Source: an uncultured Ruminococcus sp. (GTDB lineage Bacteria; Bacillota; Clostridia; Oscillospirales; Acutalibacteraceae). Taken from it: a stretch of 64,000 bases of DNA. A program made the translations under genes and the position numbers. The stretch covers positions 1-64,000 of the forward strand of contig CACZYC010000007.1 of assembly GCA_902785365.1 (NCBI GenBank), given 5' to 3'. This document shows positions 1-7,954 of the stretch, in pieces. The notes below the pieces were generated by a model that saw only the letters and a list, made by a program, of their open reading frames with translations, was not told where the DNA came from and made no database searches. Position 1 is the first letter of the stretch. The number at the start of each line of letters is the position of its first letter.

Positions 1-25
1 TGTTCTTTACGTTCTTTTCCAACAT
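1..25 (-). CDS. possible 5' end of a leftward gene (partial)
   Basis: An open frame reads leftward off the window edge from an ATG at 25 (another in-frame ATG lies at 31). A GGTGAT Shine-Dalgarno-like match lies 4 nt upstream of the ATG at 25. A TATAAT preceded by TGG, on the minus strand at 42-47, could be an extended -10, but it would leave a leader of only about 10 nt. Eight codons are too few to assign a function; this may be chance. Confidence 0.22.
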
Positions 26-61
26 TTTCATCACCGTATCTATTATACCATAGATATAAGA

Positions 62-120
62 AAAAGCCCAGTCTATACTGGACTTTTTCGACAAGCTGAG
101 CGGACGTTGAGAAACGTCCG
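62..120 (-). terminator. intrinsic terminator of the Fn3 protein gene
   Basis: A stem of about 12 pairs with one mismatch (AGCCCAGT against ACTGGACT, loop CTAT) is flanked by A5 and T5 tracts at 62-90, so it can work in both directions. A second small hairpin (CGGACG/CGTCCG, 101-120) lies between it and the gene end. It would stop the leftward transcript from the gene at 142-1353. Confidence 0.7.
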
Positions 121-141
121 CAAATTCTGTTGTTAGTTAAA

Positions 142-1353
142 TTATAATACTGATATCTCCAAAACAACCTTGCGGCTTGTGAGGAGAGCTACCAAATCAT
201 CTCCGAAAACTTCTTCGTCTAAAATGATGTTTCTTACAGTCTCAGGTACAGTGAGTTCAACCTTTGCTGTGCCTGCTTTCTTAGCTGTGATTACATTATT
301 TTCTACGGAAACAACATCGTTGCCTTCTGTGATATTAACATCGAAGAAGCCGTTGTAGCTGAAGTAATCCGCAAGATACTTGCCTTCCTCGTATACGTCG
401 CCAACCTGGAAGAAGAGAGGAACGTGATAGTTACGTACGCCTTCGTTGGGAACGTCGAAGAAAGCGGGCTCATAGCTGTATGTCTGAACAAATCTCTCAG
501 GGCTGCTTACGGACTCGTTGTCTTCCGCGACAGCTGTTACATAGTAGCGATAAGCGGAGGGGTTCTTGATGATATCTGTATCAATAAACTGTGTAGCTGT
601 AACATTAGCGATTCTTACGAAATCTTCGTCTGTAATCTTCTGGCGATAAACATTGTAGGAGGACGCGCCTGTGGAGCCTGTCCACTTTAATGAAACCTGT
701 CTTGTCTTGCGGTCAAAAGCGGCGTTAGCAGTGAAACCTGTTATAGGAAGAACACGTGTAGCGTCAACGCCTACGGATGTAACCGAATAGGATTTTGTGG
801 AGGAGTTGTAGCCTGTTACACGATATGTGTAAGTTGTACCGGGAACAGCTGCTGTATCAATAATGGATAATTTTGTCGCGTCGCCTACTTTAACGTAATT
901 ACCCTGGCCTTTGACTGTTCTTTCAACAAGGTAGCTTGTTACGCTGGTTCTTGCAACCCATTTAACCTCGATACCCTTCTTCACGTTCTCAATTGATGTG
1001 ATAACTGTGAAGTTAATACGAGTAATTTTTACTGTTGAGGAGAAAGAGCTCTTCTTGGAACCGTTGACAGCTCTTACTTTATAGGTATAAGTCTGACCGC
1101 CGGTTAAGCTGTAGTCGTTATAGGAAGGATGGTCAATTGTCTTGAAAGACTTGCCGTTCTTGTAAATCTCATACTTCTTAGCGCCTGATACTTTATTCCA
1201 CTTAAGATAGATGGAATGAGTAGTGTTGCTGGCTGTTAAACCTGTGGGCTTCTTTAAAGAAGCGGCAGAAGCGGATAAACCGCCGATTGCCATAGCGGAA
1301 ACAACTATTACAACCGCCAGAAAAGAGCTGATAATCTTCTTTGATGTTTTCAT
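142..1353 (-). CDS. secreted protein with fibronectin type III repeats and an Ig-like tail
   Basis: The protein has 403 residues. Residues 1-31 are a Sec signal peptide (basic start, hydrophobic core, ASA-A cleavage site). Three consecutive Fn3-like modules follow at about 35-113, 114-205 and 206-293, each with a Trp or Tyr in strand B and the repeated TYTYRV-type strand. The last 100 residues end in a stretch with the VITAKKAGTAKV pattern typical of group 2 bacterial Ig-like (BIG2) domains. No LPxTG, LysM or other wall anchor is visible, so it is probably released or loosely attached. The start is supported by AAGGAGG 10 nt upstream. A catalytic domain is absent, so a binding or structural role on the surface is inferred. 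Confidence 0.75.
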   Translation of the reverse strand: MKTSKKIISSFLAVVIVVSAMAIGGLSASAASLKKPTGLTASNTTHSIYLKWNKVSGAKKYEIYKNGKSFKTIDHPSYNDYSLTGGQTYTYKVRAVNGSKKSSFSSTVKITRINFTVITSIENVKKGIEVKWVARTSVTSYLVERTVKGQGNYVKVGDATKLSIIDTAAVPGTTYTYRVTGYNSSTKSYSVTSVGVDATRVLPITGFTANAAFDRKTRQVSLKWTGSTGASSYNVYRQKITDEDFVRIANVTATQFIDTDIIKNPSAYRYYVTAVAEDNESVSSPERFVQTYSYEPAFFDVPNEGVRNYHVPLFFQVGDVYEEGKYLADYFSYNGFFDVNITEGNDVVSVENNVITAKKAGTAKVELTVPETVRNIILDEEVFGDDLVALLTSRKVVLEISVL

Positions 1354-1392
1354 TTGTGTATCCTCCTTGGATTTGATATCAATACATTATAA

Positions 1393-1421
1393 ATTATATC
1401 ATTTTATTGATTGAAAAGCCA
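1393..1421 (-). promoter_or_regulatory. promoter of the Fn3 protein gene
   Basis: On the minus strand there is an extended -10 (TGATATAAT, hexamer 1393-1398) with a weak -35 (TGGCTT, 1416-1421) at 17 bp spacing, 40 bp upstream of the start codon. Confidence 0.5.
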
Positions 1422-1477
1422 TTGACATTTTGCACAATTCTAAAAACAAATAATTGGTTAAAATGTTGTTGTAAAGC

Positions 1478-2320
1478 CTAGACCGCGGATTTTTTGCGTA
1501 CTCTGATGTGAATTACCCAAATAGCTACGGCGACTACAATCAGCACAATGGAAATTACAATCATATCGGATAGAACTGTGGATAGAATTGACGTGTACAT
1601 ATCGCTCAGCGAACGTGACAAAATTGCGATATGTTCTATTACACCCGACGCAAAAATACAGATGGGCAAAATCAGCAGAAACAGCCCCGCCGAGCTTATT
1701 GCCGTGTAGATATAGCGCAGAGCCTTGTGTTTCCACTCGTTTGTAGCAATGAGTATAACGCAAATAGCCGCGCTGATCAAAGCCAGAATAACTATCAGCA
1801 CCGTCAGTAATCCCGCGTTATTGATGATAAGGTCTTGAATGGCGGAGAAGTATTTGATTTTGATACTGTTGGAGTAAATCTTGCTGGCTTTAGCGGAAAA
1901 GTATTCGAGATTTTCCTCGTTTACGTTTTTGATATGATGTGTTTTTATATATTTCGTGAGAGCGTTCTGAAGGCTTTCGTCGAACTTTGAGGTGTTAATC
2001 TTCAAGGGCTTTCCTTCGTAAAAGTTTGTGATGTAGGTTTGAACATCCTCGCGAACGAGAACCTCGCTGACAAACCCCTCAAAGAAACTCTTATCGAGAC
2101 CAGAGGCGTCGCCCAAATCAGTCAGATTATCGGTTATTTCCACGCACAGATCTTTGTAATACTGTGAGGAGTTGAGTGTGTCCGAAAGAAAGTTAGCGTT
2201 AAAAAATGTTATACGAAGTACGGTTATAAGAGAACCGAAAACAAGGCAAAGCGCCAGAATGAATGTAAGTATGGCATATAAAACTTTTTTTATGGAAAGT
2301 TTTTTAAATATTTTTTTCAT
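1478..2320 (-). CDS. membrane protein of unknown function
   Basis: The protein has 280 residues. One N-terminal membrane helix (about 14-36) is followed by a roughly 130-residue, mostly polar extracytoplasmic segment, then three helices at about 167-192, 203-228 and 245-270, and a basic tail (RVRKKSAV). I do not recognise the family. It starts 11 bp after the sortase stop codon with AAGGAGG 5 nt upstream of ATG, so it is the third gene of the sortase operon. That placement suggests a role in envelope or surface-protein assembly (inference only). No clear terminator follows it. Confidence 0.6.
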   Translation of the reverse strand: MKKIFKKLSIKKVLYAILTFILALCLVFGSLITVLRITFFNANFLSDTLNSSQYYKDLCVEITDNLTDLGDASGLDKSFFEGFVSEVLVREDVQTYITNFYEGKPLKINTSKFDESLQNALTKYIKTHHIKNVNEENLEYFSAKASKIYSNSIKIKYFSAIQDLIINNAGLLTVLIVILALISAAICVILIATNEWKHKALRYIYTAISSAGLFLLILPICIFASGVIEHIAILSRSLSDMYTSILSTVLSDMIVISIVLIVVAVAIWVIHIRVRKKSAV

Positions 2321-2331
2321 ACCGCGCCTCC

Positions 2332-3030
2332 TTATTCATAAATGCCTACGATTTCAGGCCCGGAAATCTTATCGGCGTAAACAAAGAAACGCTGCTCGGT
2401 AAGTCCCAGCTCGTCGAACGGATAACAGGTGTACATTACGAGGTTTTCCTCGTTGGCGCCCAGGTCGTAGGTGGACTTGTCATTGGCGTCGGCAATCCGA
2501 GTTTTGTTTATCTGATATTCATAATTGCCGTAGCTTGTCCTGATTTTGACTATATCGCCTGTCTTTACATTTTTAAGACCGTTGAAATAGGTGTTATTAT
2601 GACCTGAGACAAGGATAGTTTTACCGTAGCCCGGGATAAAGCTTCCCGCGTAAACGCCTACGCCGTTGCGCAGAGGAACATAGCCGTCGCCGAAGAACAG
2701 CTTTGCGTCCACGCCGCGGTTTTTGATTTCAAGAGTTCCGAACTGCTTGTCAATTGACGGATAATCCACGTCCTCGGCGTCTACGGTATCGCCAGAATTA
2801 TCACTGGGTGAAAAAATATTTTCGTATGTACGTGAGTATGAGGACTCATTATCCTGCAGGAACATACTTCCGATTGAGAAGAAATCCGACAAAAACGGCG
2901 TCGTTATTCCGAAAACAACTACAAAGAGAAGCAAGCAGGTCAAAACAGGCATGAGCAGAAAGCGTCTGAGCCCTTTAAGGAATTTCTTTCTTCGTTTTTG
3001 AGCCCGTGTGTTTGGTTTAGATTTCTTCAT
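2332..3030 (-). CDS. srtD: class D sortase
   Basis: This is a membrane-anchored cysteine transpeptidase that would cleave sorting signals of secreted proteins and attach them to the cell wall. Counting from ATG 3030 it has 232 residues: basic N-terminus, one membrane helix at about 24-45, a linker, and the sortase barrel from about 95. His144 (in SGHNN), Cys202 (in YTCYPF) and Arg214 (in EQRFF) form the expected triad. The TCYPF pattern is typical of class D. A TTG two codons upstream would also be in frame; ATG 3030 fits the AAAGAG sequence better. It overlaps the end of the upstream partner gene by 14 bp, indicating co-translation. I found no canonical LPxTG substrate in the window. Confidence 0.85.
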   Translation of the reverse strand: MKKSKPNTRAQKRRKKFLKGLRRFLLMPVLTCLLLFVVVFGITTPFLSDFFSIGSMFLQDNESSYSRTYENIFSPSDNSGDTVDAEDVDYPSIDKQFGTLEIKNRGVDAKLFFGDGYVPLRNGVGVYAGSFIPGYGKTILVSGHNNTYFNGLKNVKTGDIVKIRTSYGNYEYQINKTRIADANDKSTYDLGANEENLVMYTCYPFDELGLTEQRFFVYADKISGPEIVGIYE

Positions 3031-3586
3031 TTTCAAGTTCTCTTTTCTTTAGAGATATTAAACCTGCCGCCGCAAGAATAAGAACGACAAAAATAAAGGA
3101 GGCTGCGGCAATAGGAACAGCCAGAGAGGAAAAGCCGGTGGTTTTGATGATGTTGTTGCTTTCGTCGACAATAATCGTGCCATCTTTTGTTGTGATTTTT
3201 ATTCTTGTTTCATCCGAACCCGCCACAGCCGTAAGTTTGAGAACAGCTGCCGCCTGGCTGGCGTAAGACAGCAGAGTTCTCCTCTCGGAGGGAGACAACT
3301 CTTTTATGTTGCTTTTGCCTGTGCCCTCAAGGAACGAACGTCCTGCGTTAATCAAAGCGTTTATTTTGTCAGCCTGCTGCTGAGTCATATCAATAGTATT
3401 AAAATGAGCTTCCGCCTGGTTGATATATGCAGTCGGAACAAAAATTTTGTGACCGTTCATATTAGCGGGGCTGCGCATATTGCTGAGTACGCTCTGCTCA
3501 GCCGCGTTAATTCCCGCGGCAAAAGCCGAACAACAGGAAATTAAAAATATAAAAACTGCAAGTAATACAGCACAAAGTTTTTTCAA
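3017..3586 (-). CDS. sortase-operon partner, secreted and C-terminally membrane-anchored
   Basis: The chosen start is TTG 3586, because AAAGGAG lies 8 nt upstream of it. The longer frame from ATG 3619 would place the ribosome site inside the gene and would bury the signal peptide. This gives 189 residues: signal peptide about 1-23 (AFA-A), a helical, Gln/Ala-rich middle, a strand-rich part (about 115-145), then a hydrophobic helix (about 155-175) and the tail KKRELENEEI. The C-terminus has the layout of a wall-sorting signal, with KTTG just before the hydrophobic helix instead of LPxTG. It overlaps the sortase gene, so it is either a dedicated substrate or an accessory subunit. I do not recognise the family. 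Confidence 0.65.
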   Translation of the reverse strand: MKKLCAVLLAVFIFLISCCSAFAAGINAAEQSVLSNMRSPANMNGHKIFVPTAYINQAEAHFNTIDMTQQQADKINALINAGRSFLEGTGKSNIKELSPSERRTLLSYASQAAAVLKLTAVAGSDETRIKITTKDGTIIVDESNNIIKTTGFSSLAVPIAAASFIFVVLILAAAGLISLKKRELENEEI

Positions 3587-3623
3587 AATCCAAAACTCCT
3601 TTTTACTTAAATAAAACATTATA

Positions 3624-3652
3624 ATTATATCATAGTAAAAAATAAAAGTAAA
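3624..3652 (-). promoter_or_regulatory. promoter of the sortase operon
   Basis: Minus strand: -35 TTTACT (3647-3652), 17 bp spacer, extended -10 TGATATAAT (hexamer 3624-3629). Confidence 0.7.
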
Positions 3653-3720
3653 GAAAAAGCCACTATAAAATGTATATGCGGGGGATGTAACATTTTCCTT
3701 GTATAAAATGATAAAAAATG

Positions 3721-3749
3721 TTGCAATAAATCCTATTTTGTAGTAGAAT
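3721..3749 (+). promoter_or_regulatory. promoter of the exopolysaccharide operon
   Basis: -35 TTGCAA (3721-3726), 17 bp spacer, -10 TAGAAT (3744-3749), 47 bp before the first gene. It is the only convincing promoter upstream of the 14 kb run of co-directional genes that follows. Confidence 0.7.
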
Positions 3750-3795
3750 TAATCTGTATATGTATGGAATTTTATAAAGAGAGGTGTATACTTTT

Positions 3796-4560
3796 ATGGA
3801 CAATGTTGATAAAAGAGAAGGTTACGAAATATCGCTGAAAGACCTTTTCGAGATATTTAAACAGGGTCTGTGGATTATGATTATTACCGCGGTTGTTTTT
3901 GGTGTGGCGGCGTTCGGCTATTCAAAGCTGTTTGTACCCAAGACATACACAGCGTCCGTAAAGCTCTATGTTGAAACTTCGGTAAAGGGAGATAACTCGT
4001 ACAGTGATCTGAGCGCTCATAATCTTGCGACATCGCTTGTAGGAACATATATTGCTATGCTGGAGACCAACAATTTTGCTGATAAGCTTTCCGAAAATCT
4101 CGACGGAAAGTATACGGCGAGCCAGCTGGCGACAATGGTTGAGTTTATAAGTGATGAAGACAAAGAAATTGAAGTTTTTATGGCGAGAGTATCGGCAAAA
4201 TCGCCGACAGAAGCCAAACTTGTAGCTGACAGCGTGGCGGACGTTGCTCCCGGAATAATCTCCTCGCTTAAGGATAACACGGAGCTGCGTATAGTTGATA
4301 ACGCGGTTATCCCGACATACCCGTCCTCGCCTAACGTTACAAGGAACACCCTTATCTTTGCCGCGATCGGTTTTGTTCTGGCGCTTATTTATGTGTTCGC
4401 GAGAGAAGCAATTGACAACAAGATTAAATACAACCCCGATATTACGGAGATAAATTCGATTCCTATCTTATCGGCTATTCCTAATTTCTCGGGACAGAAA
4501 ATAATTCTCGACATCAACAGCGATAGCGATAAGGAAGAAAGCGAGGAAGAAAATGGCTAA
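3796..4560 (+). CDS. capsule chain-length regulator / tyrosine kinase adaptor (Wzz-like)
   Basis: This is a polysaccharide co-polymerase of the CpsC/YveK type, which controls chain length and activates the cognate BY-kinase at the membrane. ATG 3796 is preferred over the in-frame GTG at 3784, since GAGAGGTG (3779-3786) is its ribosome site. The 254-residue protein has the Wzz layout: N-terminal membrane helix (about 23-42), an extracytoplasmic alpha/beta domain, the pre-helix stretch with IPTYPSSPN, a second helix (about 186-206) and a short cytoplasmic acidic tail. The stop overlaps the kinase gene by 8 bp, as is usual where adaptor and kinase are separate proteins in Firmicutes. Confidence 0.85.
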   Translation: MDNVDKREGYEISLKDLFEIFKQGLWIMIITAVVFGVAAFGYSKLFVPKTYTASVKLYVETSVKGDNSYSDLSAHNLATSLVGTYIAMLETNNFADKLSENLDGKYTASQLATMVEFISDEDKEIEVFMARVSAKSPTEAKLVADSVADVAPGIISSLKDNTELRIVDNAVIPTYPSSPNVTRNTLIFAAIGFVLALIYVFAREAIDNKIKYNPDITEINSIPILSAIPNFSGQKIILDINSDSDKEESEEENG

Positions 4561-5263
4561 GAAAACCAACGATAAGCGCAGTCGTGCCTTGAAATTCCAG
4601 GTTACTGAAGCGTACAAAAAAGCAAGAACCAACCTTGTGTATTCAATTATCAAAAAAGGCTGCAGAAAAATAATTATCACAAGTCCGTATAAAAGCGAAG
4701 GAAAAACAACCACGGCGGTTAATGTAGCTATCGCTCTTTCTCAGCAGGTTGACGCGAAGGTTTTGATTATTGACTGCGATCTTCGCCGTCCGACTATCCA
4801 CACATTTTTTGATATTAAAAACGAACATGGTCTGGCGAATTTCCTCAGCGATGAATGCTCTCTTGAGGAAGCCGTAACACATACCGCTAATCCCAACCTT
4901 GACATTGTAAGCTACGGCGCTATTCCGCCCAACCCCTCGGAGCTCCTCTCAAGCGAAAATATGAAGCAGATGGTTGAGTTGTTTGAGGAAAAGTATGACT
5001 ATATCCTGTTCGATACACCTCCCGTAAATATGGTTATAGACGTTATTCCGTTAATCAGCCTCAGCGACGGTATTGTGATTGTTACAAAGCATAAGGATAC
5101 AACCTATCCTGAGCTGAACAAAGCGGTTGATACCTTAAAGAGAAATAACGCTAAGATTCTCGGCATCATCATCAATCAGATTCCCACACTTGAAACCTCT
5201 AAGGGCGGCTACTACCTGTACAGAGCGAGACGCTCGAGTTATTACAGGTCAAATTACTATTAA
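4553..5263 (+). CDS. capsular tyrosine-protein kinase (BY-kinase, CpsD/YwqD type)
   Basis: This cytoplasmic P-loop tyrosine autokinase works with the preceding adaptor to control polysaccharide assembly. In 236 residues it shows Walker A (SPYKSEGKT, Lys51), Walker A' (LIIDCDLRRP, about 71-80) and Walker B (ILFDTPP, about 151-157). The C-terminal cluster has seven tyrosines within the last 17 residues and is the expected autophosphorylation site. Length and layout are normal for a Firmicutes BY-kinase. No PHP-type phosphatase gene is found next to it, so the cognate phosphatase must lie elsewhere. Confidence 0.9.
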   Translation: MAKKTNDKRSRALKFQVTEAYKKARTNLVYSIIKKGCRKIIITSPYKSEGKTTTAVNVAIALSQQVDAKVLIIDCDLRRPTIHTFFDIKNEHGLANFLSDECSLEEAVTHTANPNLDIVSYGAIPPNPSELLSSENMKQMVELFEEKYDYILFDTPPVNMVIDVIPLISLSDGIVIVTKHKDTTYPELNKAVDTLKRNNAKILGIIINQIPTLETSKGGYYLYRARRSSYYRSNYY

Positions 5264-5269
5264 TTTATC

Positions 5270-5282
5270 GGGGCTTTGCCCC
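5270..5282 (+). other. short GC hairpin between kinase and sugar transferase genes
   Basis: GGGGC-TTT-GCCCC lies in the 37 bp gap, 18 nt before the next start codon and with no T-tract. It may affect mRNA stability or the expression ratio of the flanking genes; no function is shown. Confidence 0.35.
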
Positions 5283-5300
5283 AACTAAGGCGGAACTTTT

Positions 5301-6758
5301 ATGTATCAAAGAGGGACAAGAGGTTTATTACAGCACCTGTATTTCATAGTCCTCGACTTACTGTGTATTAACATATCTTTTGTACTGACATATCTTGTCG
5401 CGACAACTTTTCTCTCCTATAATATGCCCGACAAGGACTACTACAAGTTAATAGTTATCCTCAATGTGACTGTTTTGCTGGTGTCTGTTTTTTCAAAGGC
5501 ATATAAAAACATCCTTGAACGCGGATATTGGCGGGAACTTGTCAGCGTCTTTACGTCCTCTGTGCTGTCTTTTCTGGTAGCGCTGTTTTTCTACTATGTT
5601 CTGGGCGAGCCTTTTATAGAAGGTATCAGAAACCGTTCTGTAATCGCACTGTTGATATTTATGTTTATCAGCTATTTTGCGCGTATAATTTCAAAACGTG
5701 TTATAAAATCCAGAATAAAGAGTAGAAAAACCCGATCTCTGCTTGTTGTCACTACAAAGAAAAACGCCGAAATCACTCTGCAAAAGCTCGTCAAAGCTGA
5801 TACCGAAGGCATAAATATTGCGGGACTGATTATAACCGACGAGGATATGACAGGTCAGGTAATCGACGGAATCGAAGTGGTTGCCGACGAAAAGACCGCG
5901 GCTGACTACGTATGCAGAAGATGGGTTGACGAGGTATTTATAGATTTCCGCGGCGATGAATATTATCCCAGGAAGCTTATCAAAGAATTTGAAACGATGG
6001 GACTTGCTATCCATACGCGTATTTTCGATGCTGATGAAATCAGCGAAAAAAGCCGTATGGTTGAAACAATCGGCGGATATACCGTGTTGACCTCAAGTCT
6101 CAACTACGCTTCCGCGTGGCAGCTGGTTGTCAAACGAGCAGCGGACATTGTCGGTGGAATTTTCGGGTGCCTGTTTACGGCAATTATCTTTGTTTTTGTC
6201 GCTCCGATGATTTACATAAAATCCCCCGGACCTGTTTTGTTTAAGCAAATCAGAGTCGGAAGAAACGGCAAACAGTTCAAGCTATATAAATTCAGAACAA
6301 TGTATATAGATGCCGAGGAGCGCAAAAAAGAGCTTATGAAGAAGAACCGTGTGAAAGACGGTATGATGTTTAAGGTTGAGCATGATGAGCGCGTAATCGG
6401 CTGTAAAGTTCTGCCCAACGGAAAAATAAAGAAAGGTCTCGGCGGTTGGCTTCGAGCGTTGTCGATTGACGAGTTCCCTCAGTTTTTCAATGTGCTTAAA
6501 GGCGATATGAGTTTGGTCGGAACACGTCCTCCCACACTTGACGAATGGGAAAAATATGAGCTTCATCACCGCGCGCGTCTGGCATTTAAGCCGGGAATTA
6601 CCGGGCTATGGCAAGTCAGCGGACGCAGTGAAATAACCGATTTTGAAGAAGTGGTCAAGCTGGACACTCAGTATATTCGTGAGTGGAGAATTGTTCTGGA
6701 CATAAAAATACTATGCAAAACGGTTGTATCTGTTTTTAAACGTGAAGGTTCAATGTAA
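5301..6758 (+). CDS. undecaprenyl-phosphate sugar phosphotransferase (initiating transferase)
   Basis: The enzyme would transfer a sugar-1-phosphate from a nucleotide sugar to undecaprenyl phosphate, the first step of repeat-unit assembly. The 485-residue protein has the WbaP/WcaJ layout: about four N-terminal membrane helices (11-125), a nucleotide-binding-like soluble domain (about 140-265), a fifth membrane helix (about 277-300) and the catalytic domain with VGRNGKQFKLYKFRTM, DEFPQFFNVLKGDMSLVG and TRPPT. The sequence alone does not tell which sugar is used. AAGGCGG precedes the ATG. It is followed directly by the first glycosyltransferase. Confidence 0.88.
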   Translation: MYQRGTRGLLQHLYFIVLDLLCINISFVLTYLVATTFLSYNMPDKDYYKLIVILNVTVLLVSVFSKAYKNILERGYWRELVSVFTSSVLSFLVALFFYYVLGEPFIEGIRNRSVIALLIFMFISYFARIISKRVIKSRIKSRKTRSLLVVTTKKNAEITLQKLVKADTEGINIAGLIITDEDMTGQVIDGIEVVADEKTAADYVCRRWVDEVFIDFRGDEYYPRKLIKEFETMGLAIHTRIFDADEISEKSRMVETIGGYTVLTSSLNYASAWQLVVKRAADIVGGIFGCLFTAIIFVFVAPMIYIKSPGPVLFKQIRVGRNGKQFKLYKFRTMYIDAEERKKELMKKNRVKDGMMFKVEHDERVIGCKVLPNGKIKKGLGGWLRALSIDEFPQFFNVLKGDMSLVGTRPPTLDEWEKYELHHRARLAFKPGITGLWQVSGRSEITDFEEVVKLDTQYIREWRIVLDIKILCKTVVSVFKREGSM

Positions 6759-7916
6759 ATGGAAATTCGCAATATTTTTATTATCGGAAGCAAAGGTATC
6801 CCCGGGAAATACGGCGGATACGAAACCTTTGCGGACAAACTGACGGAATACCACAGTCAAAAAGAACAGCTTAAATATCACGTAGCGTGCAAGTCTGATA
6901 AAAACGGCGAGTTTATATATAACAACGCCAGGTGCTTTGAAATCAAAGTCCCAGCTATCGGTCCGGCTCAGGCAATATATTATGATGTAAAAGCGCTGAA
7001 AGAACTGTGTCGTTATATAAAAGAGAAGGATATAAAAAATCCCGTCGTGTATATTCTCGCGTGCAGGATAGGTCCGTTTGCGCGCCGATATTATAAAAAA
7101 ATCCAAAAGCTGGGCGGAGTACTGTATGTTAATCCCGACGGTCACGAATGGATGAGGGCAAAATGGCCCAAACCTGTTCGTATGTACTGGAAATTCTCGG
7201 AAAAGCTCATGACCAAAAGCTGTGATATGCTGATTTGCGACAGCAAGAATATAGAGAAGTATATTAAAGAAACTTACAGCAAATATTCGCCGAAAACTTG
7301 TTATATATCCTACGGCGCGGAGGTTTCTGACAACAGTATCCAAGATAGCTCAAAGCTCGCTGATTGGTATAATGAAAAGGAAATCAAACAAAAGAATTAT
7401 TACCTGGTAGTTGGTCGTTTTGTTCCTGAGAACAATTATGAAACCATGCTCAGGGAATTTATGAAAAGTAAAACAAATAAAGATTTTGTTCTTATCACAA
7501 ATGTTGAAAAATCTTTCCTGGATAAGCTCAAAGATAGAACAGGATTTGACAGAGATAAAAGGATAAAATTTGTAGGAACCGTGTATGACAAGCAGTTGCT
7601 CGCGCAAATCCGCGAAAACGCGTTCGGTTATTTTCACGGCCATGAGGTCGGAGGAACAAATCCCTCACTGCTTGAAGCACTGGGTTCAACGGATTTAAAC
7701 TTGCTTCTGGATGTCGGGTTCAACCGAGAGGTAGCAGAGGATAGCGCCTTGTACTGGACAAAGGAAGAGGGAAGTCTGGCTTCTCTGATTGACAAAGCCG
7801 ATACTCTCGGTGAGGACGAGATAAAAGCATTGTCCGAAAAGGCGAAGAACAGAATCAGAACAGCATACAGTTGGCAGTATATCGCCGACCAATACGAAAA
7901 AATATTTAGGGAATAA
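6759..7916 (+). CDS. glycosyltransferase, DUF1972/Cps2T (rhamnosyltransferase) type
   Basis: 385 residues. The N-terminus (IIGSKGIPGKYGGYETFADKL) is the signature of the DUF1972 region seen in Cps2T-like GT4 rhamnosyltransferases. The C-terminal Rossmann half contains VVGRFVPENN and the G-H-EVGGTNPSLLEAL donor-binding segment typical of GT4. It would add the second sugar to the lipid-linked repeat unit at the cytoplasmic face. The start codon follows the previous stop directly; the GAAGG inside the upstream gene is the likely ribosome site. Rhamnose as donor is inferred from the family; no rml genes are in this window. Confidence 0.75.
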   Translation: MEIRNIFIIGSKGIPGKYGGYETFADKLTEYHSQKEQLKYHVACKSDKNGEFIYNNARCFEIKVPAIGPAQAIYYDVKALKELCRYIKEKDIKNPVVYILACRIGPFARRYYKKIQKLGGVLYVNPDGHEWMRAKWPKPVRMYWKFSEKLMTKSCDMLICDSKNIEKYIKETYSKYSPKTCYISYGAEVSDNSIQDSSKLADWYNEKEIKQKNYYLVVGRFVPENNYETMLREFMKSKTNKDFVLITNVEKSFLDKLKDRTGFDRDKRIKFVGTVYDKQLLAQIRENAFGYFHGHEVGGTNPSLLEALGSTDLNLLLDVGFNREVAEDSALYWTKEEGSLASLIDKADTLGEDEIKALSEKAKNRIRTAYSWQYIADQYEKIFRE

Positions 7917-7954
7917 CGCATCAGCGTCAGCCCTTGAGAAACAGCGGTGACGGA

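Noticed and set aside
6750-7343. 197-codon minus-strand frame inside the DUF1972 glycosyltransferase gene
   Set aside because: Shadow of the real plus-strand gene; composition is unlike a protein.
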